This document shows, piece after piece, positions 45,368 through 54,841 of a stretch of 64,000 nt of DNA. How positions within the stretch are numbered: position 1 is the first letter of the stretch; each line of letters opens with the position of its first letter. The notes beneath the pieces were generated by a model. It was given only the letters and a program-made list of their open reading frames with translations. It made no database searches and was not told the DNA's origin. The translations under genes and the position numbers were made by a program. The DNA is from Brevibacillus_D fluminis_A (GTDB taxonomy: Bacteria; Bacillota; Bacilli; Brevibacillales; Brevibacillaceae), in NCBI RefSeq assembly GCF_052072235.1, contig NZ_CM125436.1, forward strand, positions 1,482,001 through 1,546,000. The letters are read 5' to 3'.

Positions 45368-46996
45368 TCATGGGGTAAGGCGCTTTTGCCGCGCTTGCTC
45401 CTGCAAGAGCGCCTTCATCATTTGCTGGGTTTGCCACGAGGTACTGTCCATCCAGTCGGGATGGGCCAGGTTGATCCGTTCCTCCGGGTCAGCCGTCAGA
45501 TTGTACAGCTCGTATTCCTCGCAATCGGGCTGGTCGGGTTCAAAATAGCGAGAGTATTTCCACAGCTCCTCGCCCGCCGATGTGCGCAGCCACGCGATGA
45601 CGGTCTCGATCTGCTTTGGCCCTTTCACCGACGGATAAGGCACGCCGAGCAAGCTTACTTGGTGGAGCCCGCTCGTCGGGTCGTCCGATGTCATGAAGTA
45701 AATCGGCTCCCAGGAGCGGTCGACGGTTTGCTTGCCGAGGAAGGCATCCGCCAAATTTCTGCCCACGAGCGGCCGCGTTTCGGTGTGTGACGTGCCCAGT
45801 GCCGCTTGCAGCCTCGAAACATCTGCACCTGTAAGCCCAAGGATGGTCGGAACAATGTCGATATGGCTGGTCAGCAGCTCGCTTTGCCGCGGAACCGGAA
45901 ACAGCTTCGGCTGGTGGACGATCAAGGGAACGTGCAGCGCTTCTTCGTAGGCACAGTAAAATTTTTGATGCAGTCGGCCATGGGCCCCGAGCAAATCGCC
46001 ATGGTCGGCGGTAAACACAATCAGCGTCTCGTCATAAAACGAGGAGCGCCGGAAGCGATCGAGCACGCGCATCATCTGGTCATCGGCATGTTTGATCAGC
46101 TGGTAATAGAGGCGGAAGTAATAGCGTTCATCGGAAATCGGCTGGAAGGCGCGGTGATAGAGGCGGCGGTAGCTTCGCTGGCAGCGCGGGCGGTCAGCCA
46201 ATGTTTCCCCATAGGTAGGCGGATACGGAACGTCAGGGATCGAAGGCGCGACGGGAAAGGAAAACAGCGGAGACATCGCGCTGAAGTCGCCGTAAAGCAC
46301 GATGTCGTGGGGATTCACGAATGAGGTGACGATCAGCCACGGTGCATCGGCACGGCCAGCAGCGCCGCTCCCGCGCTCCTGTTCAAGCTGATCGATGAGC
46401 GAGATGAACTGCGATGCATACGTTTGGTCGCGTCCCCTCGGGCCGATCGCGGAAGACGAGCCGGAGTTGTGCGGATTTTTACCGTGCGGCTCCGGGCCGA
46501 TCCAATGGGAAAAGCCGTACGCATCCAGCCGATTGGCATGAAGGTAAAGCTGTTCCGCCTCGGGATCGGGTATGCCGGTAACAGGATCATAGCTTGGATA
46601 AGACAGGTGGCTGCCCGGGCGGATCATATCAGCGTTGGAAAAGTGCCATTTGCCCAAATAGTAGGTCCGGTAGCCGTTGAGCCGCATGTAATCGCCCAAG
46701 GTTGGAACCGTATTGGGATCAAGCCAAAACTGGTCGGGATCAAACGAGGTTTTTGCAGCGCCAGGCGTTTGGCTGACACCATGCAAGGACGGATATTGTC
46801 CGGTGAAAAGGCTCGCGCGCGAGGGACAGCAAGCGGAGGCGGCGATGTAGTGGCGGCAAAATTCCAGGCCATGCTGACGCAAAAAAGCGTGGGCGGGCAG
46901 CTGCGTGCGGCTCCATTCTGCGAGCGCTGCCGATTCATAGACGGGCGGAAAGCGTTCTTCATCGGTCAGGATGATGAGGATATTGGGGCGCTTCAC
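45368..46996 (-). CDS. Sulfatase (Cys-type, arylsulfatase family)
   Basis: About 542 residues. N-terminal NILIILTDEE (metal site; Asp-Glu where most have Asp-Asp or Asp-Asn), the formylglycine signature CCPSRASLFTG at about residue 56, YLGKWHF and FTADHGDLLGAHG. The signature Cys must be oxidised to formylglycine by a maturase not encoded in this window. No signal peptide, so cytoplasmic. Choline-sulfatase-like or aryl-sulfatase; not decided. GTG 46996 fits the AAAGGAG spacing better than ATG 47002. Confidence 0.85.
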   Translation of the reverse strand: MKRPNILIILTDEERFPPVYESAALAEWSRTQLPAHAFLRQHGLEFCRHYIAASACCPSRASLFTGQYPSLHGVSQTPGAAKTSFDPDQFWLDPNTVPTLGDYMRLNGYRTYYLGKWHFSNADMIRPGSHLSYPSYDPVTGIPDPEAEQLYLHANRLDAYGFSHWIGPEPHGKNPHNSGSSSAIGPRGRDQTYASQFISLIDQLEQERGSGAAGRADAPWLIVTSFVNPHDIVLYGDFSAMSPLFSFPVAPSIPDVPYPPTYGETLADRPRCQRSYRRLYHRAFQPISDERYYFRLYYQLIKHADDQMMRVLDRFRRSSFYDETLIVFTADHGDLLGAHGRLHQKFYCAYEEALHVPLIVHQPKLFPVPRQSELLTSHIDIVPTILGLTGADVSRLQAALGTSHTETRPLVGRNLADAFLGKQTVDRSWEPIYFMTSDDPTSGLHQVSLLGVPYPSVKGPKQIETVIAWLRTSAGEELWKYSRYFEPDQPDCEEYELYNLTADPEERINLAHPDWMDSTSWQTQQMMKALLQEQARQKRLTP

Positions 46997-47068
46997 GGCC
47001 ATTCGCTCCTTTCGTAAGCAACGTTCTCAATGTGACCTGCCATCCTAAGTGTATGCGGGGGCAAATGG

Positions 47069-47105
47069 AAAAAGCCGCGCACGGCGACGAGCGTGCACGG
47101 CTTTC
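47069..47105 (-). terminator. Terminator of the peptide-binding protein gene
   Basis: GAAAGCCG-TG-CACG / CGTG-CG-CGGCTTT stem on the minus strand followed by T. Confidence 0.8.
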
Positions 47106-47126
47106 AATTAACTGCCTGGCGAGGAT

Positions 47127-48812
47127 TTATTCAAAGTAGGCCCATTTGTACTGGGCATTCCCCATGCCGGAGATCACGACATCTTTCAGCTTCTCGCTTT
47201 GGGTATAGATGGAGCCGCGGAAATAGAACGGCAGCACCGGCATGTCGTCGATGAAGATTTTTTCCGCATCTTGCAAGACCGCTTTGCGTTGGGCAGGGTC
47301 TTGCACGGTCGCGGATTTGTTCAACAGCTCCGTGTATTGCTTGTTCTCCCAGTTGGTATGGTTGTTGCCGCCCTTCGTTTTGAAAATCTCCAGGAAGTTG
47401 ATCGGATCGTTGAAGTCCCCGGTCCAGCCCATCCGCGCCACTTGGTAGTTGCCCTGTTTGATCGCATCGTAGTACACGTTCCATTCCTGATTTTCCAGTT
47501 TGACGGAGACGCCCAGGTTTTTGCTCCACATGTCTTGCACGGCTTGGGCGATTTTGGCCTGCGCGTCATCGGTATTGTAGGAGAGTGTGATCGGCGGCAG
47601 CTTGTCAACGCTCGCGTAGCCCTCCTCCTTCATGCCTTCCGCCAGCAGCTTTTTGGCGGTCTCCACGTCATTGTCCTTGAACAGCCCCTGTTCGTTTTCA
47701 GGGAACATGGTTGGCGGGACGATCGCGGTGGCCGGAAGCTCGCCGCCTTGTGTAATGTTTTGCACGATGGACTTGCGATCGATGGCATAGGCGAAGGCTT
47801 GGCGAATCTTTTTGTTGTTGAACGGCTTTTTGTCCACGTTGAATTCGTACCAGTACGTCGCCGCTTTCGGCTTGATGTGCAGCACGCCTTTTTCCTTCAG
47901 CGCCGTCATTGCGTCAAACGGGATGCTGCTTACAGGCGCGCCTGCCATATCCAGCTCGCCGCCCTCGAACATGGACAGCTCGGTATTGGTGTCGTTGATC
48001 ATGTTCAGCTCGATTTTGTCCAGCTTGACGTTTTGTGCATCCCAATAGTTTTCGTTTTTCTCCAGCACGATCTTGTCCTTGTGCTTCCAGTCAGCCAGTT
48101 TGAACGGGCCGTCGCTGATGAAGTCGGGACCGGCGTTTTTGTACCAGTCGGGGTTTGCCTTGGCTGTTTTGCTGTGAACCGGATAATAAGTGGAAAAAGC
48201 GGTCAGCTCCAGGAAAAACGGCGTCGGATTTTCCAGCTTCACTTCCAGCGTCTTGTCGTCGATGACCTTTACCCCGAGCTGCTCGGCAGGCAGCTCGCCT
48301 TTGAACACCTTCTCGGCGTTTTTGATGTAATAGAGCATATAGGCGTATTCCGATCCGTTTTTCGAATTCAGCACCCAGCGCCATGCGTAATCGAAGTCGT
48401 GGGCGGTTACCGGATCGCCGTTGGACCATTTGGCGTCACGCAGCGTGAACGTGTAGGTGGTCAAGTCATCGGACACCTTGATGTCCTGCGCAATCGCGTT
48501 TTCCGGCTTGTCCTCCTTGTTGATGCGGGTCAATCCCTCGAAAACCTGGAGCAGCACGTTGTTGGAGTAAATGTCGGTCGCAGCGTTCGGATTCAAGTTC
48601 GTCGGTTCGGAGAAGTTGTTGGCACGCAAGACTTGTGCAGGTTTGGCTGCTTGTTCTGGTGCGGGAGGGGTCTCGGCACTCGGTTGCGGGGGAGCTGGCT
48701 GTGTCTGTTGGTTGCTGGTGGCTGACTGGCTGCATGCGGTCAGAACGGTCGCGAATCCGACGGAGAGCGCCAGGGCACTGAACCAGCCGTTCGTCTTTTT
48801 GGTTTTGAACAA
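47127..48812 (-). CDS. Oligopeptide ABC transporter substrate-binding lipoprotein (OppA-like)
   Basis: 561 residues, lipobox LTAC (24-27), Pro/Gln/Ala-rich linker, then the SBP family 5 fold with LNPNAATD, WSNGDPVTAHDF, ISDGPFKL and RQAFAYAIDRKSIV. The start is TTG 48812 nine bases after AAGGAG. It is a lone gene without permeases or ATPases, so it probably serves an Opp system encoded elsewhere. A TATAAT box at about 48892-48887 on the minus strand may be its promoter. Confidence 0.92.
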   Translation of the reverse strand: MFKTKKTNGWFSALALSVGFATVLTACSQSATSNQQTQPAPPQPSAETPPAPEQAAKPAQVLRANNFSEPTNLNPNAATDIYSNNVLLQVFEGLTRINKEDKPENAIAQDIKVSDDLTTYTFTLRDAKWSNGDPVTAHDFDYAWRWVLNSKNGSEYAYMLYYIKNAEKVFKGELPAEQLGVKVIDDKTLEVKLENPTPFFLELTAFSTYYPVHSKTAKANPDWYKNAGPDFISDGPFKLADWKHKDKIVLEKNENYWDAQNVKLDKIELNMINDTNTELSMFEGGELDMAGAPVSSIPFDAMTALKEKGVLHIKPKAATYWYEFNVDKKPFNNKKIRQAFAYAIDRKSIVQNITQGGELPATAIVPPTMFPENEQGLFKDNDVETAKKLLAEGMKEEGYASVDKLPPITLSYNTDDAQAKIAQAVQDMWSKNLGVSVKLENQEWNVYYDAIKQGNYQVARMGWTGDFNDPINFLEIFKTKGGNNHTNWENKQYTELLNKSATVQDPAQRKAVLQDAEKIFIDDMPVLPFYFRGSIYTQSEKLKDVVISGMGNAQYKWAYFE

Positions 48813-49082
48813 GTGTGATCACTCCTTTTTTCCTGTCGAACAATTGGATGATTCGGGAAAAAATGACAGGGAATAATGTACGAATTATACTGAATTTTCC
48901 TAACTTTCACCAGTGTCTTTGTACCGAAAAGAAAGAAAATTCGTTTCATCGCGAAAAAGATGCGGCCGTGGTGCCCCCGCTTGATCAGCAAAGACGCTTG
49001 GCGGCGCGGCTCATGATTGCTCCCTCTCCGGGAAAAGCTAACGGCAGCATGTCCGTCACTTTTTCCAGAAAGGATGAGCACC
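48813..49082. other. Divergent intergenic region
   Basis: About 270 bases between the OppA-like gene and the next lipoprotein. Promoter-like TATAAT on the minus strand near 48890; otherwise no supported feature. Confidence 0.4.
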
Positions 49083-50168
49083 ATGAACAAGCATCGGCTA
49101 TGGCTCAGCTCCCTTCTTGTCCTGACGCTCATCGCCTGCAGCCGTTCAGCCACGCCCGCCAAACCGGAGCAAGCGGCAGGAGAGAAGACGCGCGCGACCG
49201 CGCAAAAAGGGCCAAAACAGCTCGCCTCCCCGCAAATCATCGTCCACGCCAAAGCGCTCAATCCGATCACGCTGCAGCTGACCTTTGAAAAGCCGCTGCC
49301 GCCGGAGGATTTGGTGCTCCGGCATGCCCGCAACAATTTTGCGTTCACCGCCGGACTGTCGATTCGCGATGTGCCGCGGCTCAAGTCCGGAACCAAAGCC
49401 ACGTACCTGATCCCGACCACCGTACAAAAAACGGGCCATCGCTACATTCTGACCTATAAAGGCAACACGACCGCCAGCTTTGATGCCAATCCGCTCAAGC
49501 TTCCTTTCGCAGGCGTGAAGCAAGTGTCGTACGATACATTCGAGATCGAAAGCTTCCTTACGCAGCGTGTCACCGATTATCAAAATGTGATCGCGGATAC
49601 GCCGGGCAAGCGTGGAGGTTTCAGCTTTGAACTGGATGATCACAACCGCTTTCAAGGGAAGAGCTACCAGATCATCCCATCGTTGCAAGACGCGCAGCTT
49701 TTCGTGATTCCAAAGGGCGGCAACACGATCATCACCGCATCGTACGTTCCCCAAACACAGTTGACAGACGGTCGGCAAGCCCCCAAATTCCGTCTGCCGG
49801 ACGGCGTCGTGTTCAAACCGGGTACCACGTACACCATCACCTCCGATTGGGCCGCGATCGATCGCAACAGCCTCCGCGCAGGCAAAATCGCCCCGCTGCC
49901 AATCAAGGCGGTAAAGAGGTTCACGCCATCTGCTGTGGAAGTCGTACTGGCTACAGACCCGAAAGACGAGGTGTTTGCCTCGCGCAGCATCGTGCTGACA
50001 GCGCCGAACGGCCGCCGGTTAACCGCGACATACCGGGAGAACAGCCGGAAGGGAGCGAGCGGAATTTTTGACGTGCAAGCGGGCGCCACGCTTGCGATCG
50101 GGACGACCTATGCGGTGCAGCCGGCTGGACCGTGGGCCATTGCCAATCATGTGAACGTGAGGCCGTGA
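49083..50168 (+). CDS. Lipoprotein of unknown function
   Basis: 361 residues with a lipobox (LIAC, 16-19), then repeated beta-rich segments each with a PxxV-E/Q-V-x-L rhythm (for example NPITLQLTFEKPL, TPSAVEVVLATDPKD), suggesting three Ig-like modules of the kind found in cell-surface proteins. I do not recognise a family. ATG 49083 follows AAAGGATGAG. Confidence 0.75.
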   Translation: MNKHRLWLSSLLVLTLIACSRSATPAKPEQAAGEKTRATAQKGPKQLASPQIIVHAKALNPITLQLTFEKPLPPEDLVLRHARNNFAFTAGLSIRDVPRLKSGTKATYLIPTTVQKTGHRYILTYKGNTTASFDANPLKLPFAGVKQVSYDTFEIESFLTQRVTDYQNVIADTPGKRGGFSFELDDHNRFQGKSYQIIPSLQDAQLFVIPKGGNTIITASYVPQTQLTDGRQAPKFRLPDGVVFKPGTTYTITSDWAAIDRNSLRAGKIAPLPIKAVKRFTPSAVEVVLATDPKDEVFASRSIVLTAPNGRRLTATYRENSRKGASGIFDVQAGATLAIGTTYAVQPAGPWAIANHVNVRP

Positions 50169-50171
50169 CCA

Positions 50172-50210
50172 GAGAGCCTTTTTCGCCAAAGCTGGCGGAG
50201 AGGGCTTTTT
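50172..50210 (+). terminator. Intrinsic terminator
   Basis: Nested stems with CGCCA / TGGCG inside and AGCC / GGCT outside, then five T. Confidence 0.7.
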
Positions 50211-50412
50211 GCTGTGCGAACAAGCAAAGGGATACGATTTTGAGTGAGCAGCAATATTTTGTCAGTATTGGAAAGGAAATAGACATGTCGAGCCGGAATT
50301 AGGATAGAAAAGCAAAAACGCTGTCGAAAAAGGGGAGATCGTGCGGAACTGACGAGTTTCAGGTTGGGACGCCTTCAAGGTCAGCGCATACAAGAAAGGA
50401 AGTCGCTTTTCA

Positions 50413-51471
50413 ATGAAAAAATGGATGGTTGCATTGCTGGTGGTGTTGCTTGCGCTGCCGGCCGAAACAAGTTTTGCCATCGGAGCAAAAAATGCCAGCG
50501 TCCAGCTGGCGACAGGCAAAAAATATGTTAGCTACGTTTCGTTCTCCGCCTCCGAGCCGGTAGAACTGCGCCCGGTTTTGGCGCAAAACAAAGTGGGGAA
50601 GACGCAGGAGCTGGCGCAAATGGCCAAAGCTCACAAAGCGCTCGCGGCGATCAACGGGACTTATTTCAATCCGTACGATGAAAAAGATTTGCAGCCGATG
50701 GGCGGGATCGTCATCAATGGCGCTGTCCAGCATTTTCGCGGCGGGGCGGTCGCAATGGGGATTACCGCGCAAAACGAGCTGATCTTTTCCGCAGGCAACC
50801 CGTATTCGCTGGTCGGCACGCTGAATGCCGGCACACCGCAGGAAAAAAGCTGGTCAGCGTTCAACGTCAACCATTTGCCGACCTCGCAGGCTGAGGCTGT
50901 GCTGTTCACGCCCGCATTCCGGACGACAGCGCTGTCCATCGCAGGCTTCCGGTTTGTCGCGGTCAGCGGAGGCAAAGTGAGCGCCATCACCAAGGACAGC
51001 GCCGCGATTCCGGCGAATGGCTTTGTTGTCGCGTACGGCTCGCAGCGAAGCGACGTCGACAACTTCCACGTCGGCGATACGGCGGCATACCGATTGCAGC
51101 CATCGCCTGGCTTTGAAAAAGCGGTGCACATGATCAGCGTCGGACCGCGTCTGGTCGCAGCCGGCAAATCGGCTGTGGATCTGTCATCGTTCACCGAAGC
51201 CAAAATCACAACGCAAAAAGGCCAGCGCAGCTTTATCGGGATGAAGGCGGACAAGACGATCGTGATGGGCACGGTGAGCAACGTCACCATCCTTGAGCTG
51301 GCTGAAATTGCCGTGAAGCTGGGCTTGGCCGACGCGATGGCTTTGGACGGGGGCGCATCCTCCGGCCTGTACTACAATGGCTCATACGTCACCAAGGCGG
51401 GGCGCAATCTGAGCAATGCGCTGGTTGTGGTGAAAAAGCAGCAAGCGGCGGTTTCGGCGCCTAAGAAGTGA
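50413..51471 (+). CDS. Secreted phosphodiester glycosidase family (NAGPA-like) protein
   Basis: 352 residues: signal peptide to about residue 22 (ETSFA), then AAINGTYFNP, GGIVINGAVQHF, SVGPRLV, and the C-terminal DAMALDGGASSGLYYNG, the signature of the NAGPA/YigE domain. Members remove or hydrolyse sugar phosphodiesters on surface polymers; the substrate here is unknown. ATG 50413 follows AAAGGAAG. Confidence 0.88.
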   Translation: MKKWMVALLVVLLALPAETSFAIGAKNASVQLATGKKYVSYVSFSASEPVELRPVLAQNKVGKTQELAQMAKAHKALAAINGTYFNPYDEKDLQPMGGIVINGAVQHFRGGAVAMGITAQNELIFSAGNPYSLVGTLNAGTPQEKSWSAFNVNHLPTSQAEAVLFTPAFRTTALSIAGFRFVAVSGGKVSAITKDSAAIPANGFVVAYGSQRSDVDNFHVGDTAAYRLQPSPGFEKAVHMISVGPRLVAAGKSAVDLSSFTEAKITTQKGQRSFIGMKADKTIVMGTVSNVTILELAEIAVKLGLADAMALDGGASSGLYYNGSYVTKAGRNLSNALVVVKKQQAAVSAPKK

Positions 51472-51491
51472 GTGGGAGCTTCAACATCATT

Positions 51492-51584
51492 TTGTGAATT
51501 GTGTCCGAAAATGATAGAATAGGGAATTGGGAGCATTTCTCCTGATTTGATTCTTGCACATGAACCGTGGCATTGAGGTATAAT
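51492..51584 (+). promoter_or_regulatory. Two promoter candidates upstream of yebC
   Basis: TTGTGA (51492), 17 bases, TAGAAT (51515-51520) and TTGCAC (51554), 19 bases, TATAAT (51579-51584). The transcript would have a leader of more than 130 bases with an AAGAAGC / GCTTCTT hairpin (51665-51683). Confidence 0.5.
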
Positions 51585-51721
51585 AGATACTTGTGGATGG
51601 ACGTGACGTATGAAGCGAGGAGTGGGTGTGTGGCACAAGGGCCAAGCCCATGAACATCGTGTGAAAGAAGCGGTCAGCTTCTTCTGCCTACATTTTGCGC
51701 AAGTGAAAGAGAGTGGAAATT

Positions 51722-52441
51722 ATGGGTCGTAAGTGGAACAACATTAAGGAAAAGAAAGCATCCAAGGATGCAAATACAAGCCGCATCTATGCGAAATTCG
51801 GGAAAGAGATTTATGTGGCAGCCAAGCAAGGCGAGCCAGACCCTGAATCGAACCGCGCCCTGAAGGTTGTGCTGGAGCGCGCGAAAACGTACAGCGTGCC
51901 GAAAGCGATCATCGACCGTGCGATTGAAAAAGCGAAGGGCGGATCGGAAGAGAGTTACGACGAGCTTCGCTATGAAGGCTTTGGTCCGAACGGCTCCATG
52001 ATCATCGTGGACGCGCTGACCAACAATGTGAACCGCACCGCGCCAGAAGTGCGCGCCGCCTTCAATAAAAACGGCGGAAACATGGGCGTCAGCGGCTCGG
52101 TTGCCTATATGTTTGACGCGACTGCGGTCATCGGGGTAGAAGGAAAAAGTGCGGACGAAGTGCTCGAAATGATGATGGAAGCGGATGTTGATGTGCGCGA
52201 CATCATTGAAGAGGATAACCAGGTGATCGTTTATGCGGAACCTGATCAATTCCATGCTGTCCAGGAAGCATTCAAAAAAGCAGGCATCACCGATTTCACC
52301 GTTGCCGAGCTGACCATGCTCGCGCAAAACGAAATCACAATTCCAGAAGATGCAAAAGCGCAATTCGAGAAGTTGATCGATGCGCTGGAAGATTTGGACG
52401 ATGTGCAGCAGGTATACCATAACGTCGATTTGGGCGAATAA
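51722..52441 (+). CDS. YebC/PmpR family regulatory protein
   Basis: 239 residues of the YeeN/YeeI branch of the YebC family (start MGRKWNNIKEKKASKD). These proteins act as transcriptional regulators or, as shown recently for YebC-type proteins, help ribosomes through difficult sequences. The internal YEGFGPNGSMIIVDALTNN is diagnostic. ATG 51722 has a poor SD (GAGAGTGG); GTG 51713 is possible. Confidence 0.95.
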   Translation: MGRKWNNIKEKKASKDANTSRIYAKFGKEIYVAAKQGEPDPESNRALKVVLERAKTYSVPKAIIDRAIEKAKGGSEESYDELRYEGFGPNGSMIIVDALTNNVNRTAPEVRAAFNKNGGNMGVSGSVAYMFDATAVIGVEGKSADEVLEMMMEADVDVRDIIEEDNQVIVYAEPDQFHAVQEAFKKAGITDFTVAELTMLAQNEITIPEDAKAQFEKLIDALEDLDDVQQVYHNVDLGE

Positions 52442-52451
52442 GTTCACATAT

Positions 52452-52482
52452 AAGGGAGCAAGCATCCGATCGCTTGCTCCCT
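52452..52482. terminator. Hairpin after yebC
   Basis: AAGGGAGCAAGC / GCTTGCTCCCTT, 12 bp; T-rich sequence follows after a few bases. Confidence 0.7.
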
Positions 52483-52589
52483 TGCTTGTTTTACGATGGT
52501 GATGTACGTAATCATGTGTTACATGAACCATATTTGTTTATCAAAATCTCTGTTACAATTATTTCAATTCATCACAAGAGGTGATTTTA

Positions 52590-53084
52590 TTGAAAAATGC
52601 ATCTGCAAACGATGTCCTGTTACGGGATGTCTTAGAGGATGATCTCCCCGTATTTTTCGTTCAGCAACTCGACTCGGCAGCCAACTATATGGCAGCTTTT
52701 ACTGCCAAGGACCCAACCGATCGGGATGCGTTCAATGCCCACTGGATCAAGATTTTTGAAGACAAAACGATCAAAAAAAAGACGATACTCTTCAAAGATC
52801 ATATCGCTGGCCACATCTCGAACTTTGAACAGTTTGGTGTGCCGGCCGTAAGTTATTGGATCGGAAAGGAATACTGGGGGAACGGTATTGCAACCAGTGC
52901 ACTTTCACAGTTTTTGCGTCAATTAGATGTGCGCCCCCTTTATGCACGTGCTGCCAAAGACAATATCGCCTCAATCCGCGTTTTACAAAAATGTGGTTTT
53001 ACGATTTCGGGTGAAGACAAGGGATTTTCTGATACACGTGGCGAAGAGGTTGAAGAATATATTTTGATGCTTGACCAGCAATAA
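52590..53084 (+). CDS. GNAT family N-acetyltransferase (RimJ/RimL type)
   Basis: 164 residues. LLRDVLEDDLP at the start, SYWIGKEYWGNGIATSAL (acetyl-CoA motif A) and NIASIRVLQKCGF are characteristic. Substrate unknown. TTG 52590 is well placed behind AAGAGGTGA; GTG 52581 in frame is part of that SD. Confidence 0.9.
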   Translation: MKNASANDVLLRDVLEDDLPVFFVQQLDSAANYMAAFTAKDPTDRDAFNAHWIKIFEDKTIKKKTILFKDHIAGHISNFEQFGVPAVSYWIGKEYWGNGIATSALSQFLRQLDVRPLYARAAKDNIASIRVLQKCGFTISGEDKGFSDTRGEEVEEYILMLDQQ

Positions 53085-53112
53085 GCAAATACTGTACATT
53101 TCAAACACTCTA

Positions 53113-54096
53113 TCACTGTACATCAGCATCAGCCGAAACCGTCTGTTTTTTACCGGCGCTTGCCTTGCTGCTGCGAAAAAGCGTGATGATGACCACAGCG
53201 GCAATAATAATCGCGGCCGCGATCCAGGCGCGGGGCGTCAGCTGTTCATTGGCCGCAACCCAGCCGAGAAACACGGCGACCACGGGATTGACGAAGGCAT
53301 AAGTGGACACCCATGTCGGCTCTGCGTTTTTTAAAAGCCAGATGTATGCCGTATACGCGATGATGGAACCAAACACGATCAAATAGGCAAAGGCCAGATA
53401 AGAGCGGAGCGAAATCGACGAGATGTGGAAGGAAGACCAGTCGTCGAGAAAAAACGAAGCGATGGCCAGCAAGATGCCGCCCCCGATCATTTGCAGCGCG
53501 GTTGATAGGAGCGGGGAAGCGGGAAGTTGGGCGCGGCGGGAATACAAGGAGCCGGCTGACCACGAAATCGAGCCTAACAAAAGTGCCAAAATGCCAAGCG
53601 TATCCATAGCGCGGGTGCCAGTACCGCCCGGCTGCAGCACCAGCACGGCGATGCCCAGAAACCCTAATCCCATGCCCGCGACGACGCCCTTTGACGGCTT
53701 TAGCCGGTTTGTTCCTACCGATTGAAACAACAGAATCCACAGCGGGACGGTCGCAACTAGAAGAGACGCGATGGCGGAGGGGACTTTTTGTTCCGCCCAG
53801 GCCACGGCACCGTTGCCGCCAAGCAGCAGCAGTGCGCCGACGATGCCCGCGTTTTTCCATTCCGTCAAGCTGGGGCGACTGTGGCCCTGTGCGTGTGCAA
53901 TCGCGTAAAGGACGCAGCCTGCGGCAAAAAAGCGAATCCCCGCCATGATGAAAGGGGGCATGGTTTCGACAGCGACCTTTATTCCCAAATACGTGCCTCC
54001 CCAAAACAGGTAAACGGACAATAAAGCGATAATAATCACGGAATATTTCGAACCTTTTGCAAGCGTGTGTTCTTCTGGCTTATTCCATTTCGTCAT
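53113..54096 (-). CDS. EamA/DMT-family permease
   Basis: 327 residues, ten hydrophobic segments in two EamA repeats (first starting LFWGGTYLGIKVA, second with SAGSLYSRRA). Probable exporter of amino acids or metabolites. ATG 54096 follows AAAGGAG; the frame extends to 54180. It lies 58 bases after an Lrp-type regulator on the same strand, a common pairing for amino-acid exporters. Confidence 0.9.
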   Translation of the reverse strand: MTKWNKPEEHTLAKGSKYSVIIIALLSVYLFWGGTYLGIKVAVETMPPFIMAGIRFFAAGCVLYAIAHAQGHSRPSLTEWKNAGIVGALLLLGGNGAVAWAEQKVPSAIASLLVATVPLWILLFQSVGTNRLKPSKGVVAGMGLGFLGIAVLVLQPGGTGTRAMDTLGILALLLGSISWSAGSLYSRRAQLPASPLLSTALQMIGGGILLAIASFFLDDWSSFHISSISLRSYLAFAYLIVFGSIIAYTAYIWLLKNAEPTWVSTYAFVNPVVAVFLGWVAANEQLTPRAWIAAAIIIAAVVIITLFRSSKASAGKKQTVSADADVQ

Positions 54097-54154
54097 GCCG
54101 ATACTCCTTTCATGGATATTGTACGTTGGTAGGGCCGGTGTGCGACCGGCCTGC

Positions 54155-54607
54155 TCATGTACAAAGAATGCCGTTCTCATAATTCGTCGCGAGTATAAAC
54201 GTGGTGGATGTTTCGCGGACCTCCGGCATTTTCACGATTTCATCGATCAGCGCGGTGATGTTTTCCGGAGCCGCAACGCGCACCTTCAGCATCATGCACC
54301 ATTCGCCTGACAGGCGCTGGCATTCCAGGATGGTGACACCCGCTATGCGCAGCGAGACGATGGTTTCCACGATTTCGCGGAAGTTTTGGCATTTTGCTTT
54401 GACAAAGATCAAAGCCTTGATTTTTTCGTCCAGCTTGCTCCAATCGATGATGCCCCGATACCCTTTGATGACCCCGCTTTTTTCCAGCTTTCCGACCCTT
54501 TGATGGACGGCAGGGCGAGAGATATGCAGCAGCTTGCTGATCTCTTCATGCGACAGCCTGCCGTTTTCTTCAAGCAGCTTGATAATGTTGCGATCGATTT
54601 CGTCCAT
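54155..54607 (-). CDS. Lrp/AsnC family transcriptional regulator
   Basis: 150 residues: N-terminal HTH (DEIDRNIIKLLEENGRLSH... ISRPAVHQRVGKLE) and a C-terminal RAM domain (CQRLSGEWCMMLKV). SD AGGAGGG precedes ATG 54607. It probably controls its own operon with the EamA permease in response to an amino acid. Confidence 0.92.
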   Translation of the reverse strand: MDEIDRNIIKLLEENGRLSHEEISKLLHISRPAVHQRVGKLEKSGVIKGYRGIIDWSKLDEKIKALIFVKAKCQNFREIVETIVSLRIAGVTILECQRLSGEWCMMLKVRVAAPENITALIDEIVKMPEVRETSTTFILATNYENGILCT

Positions 54608-54650
54608 AGCAACCCTCCTGAAAAAATCATAGCATAAAAGCGGATCGCGT

Positions 54651-54764
54651 AAACGATTCGTTATCTTAATGGGCGAAATTCAAACGAAGCGAAAAAAAGA
54701 CGCTCGCTATAAATGAAAAACGTCACAGGTGAGCGGGAATAACCGCGCTGATCAAACGATTCGT
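54651..54764. promoter_or_regulatory. Repeated palindromes in the divergent Lrp/MFS region
   Basis: AACGATTCGTT (palindrome, 54652-54662) and AACGATTCGTA (54755-54765) share AAACGATTCGT and lie 103 bases apart. One lies close to the lrp start, the other before the MFS gene. They are plausible operators of the Lrp-type regulator. Confidence 0.45.
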
Positions 54765-54841
54765 AAAGTCTATCCCTTTTTGGAAAATCGGATAAAGTGA
54801 GAAAGCCCGGCAAAGAACTCGAGATGGGGAGGTGAATGGCT

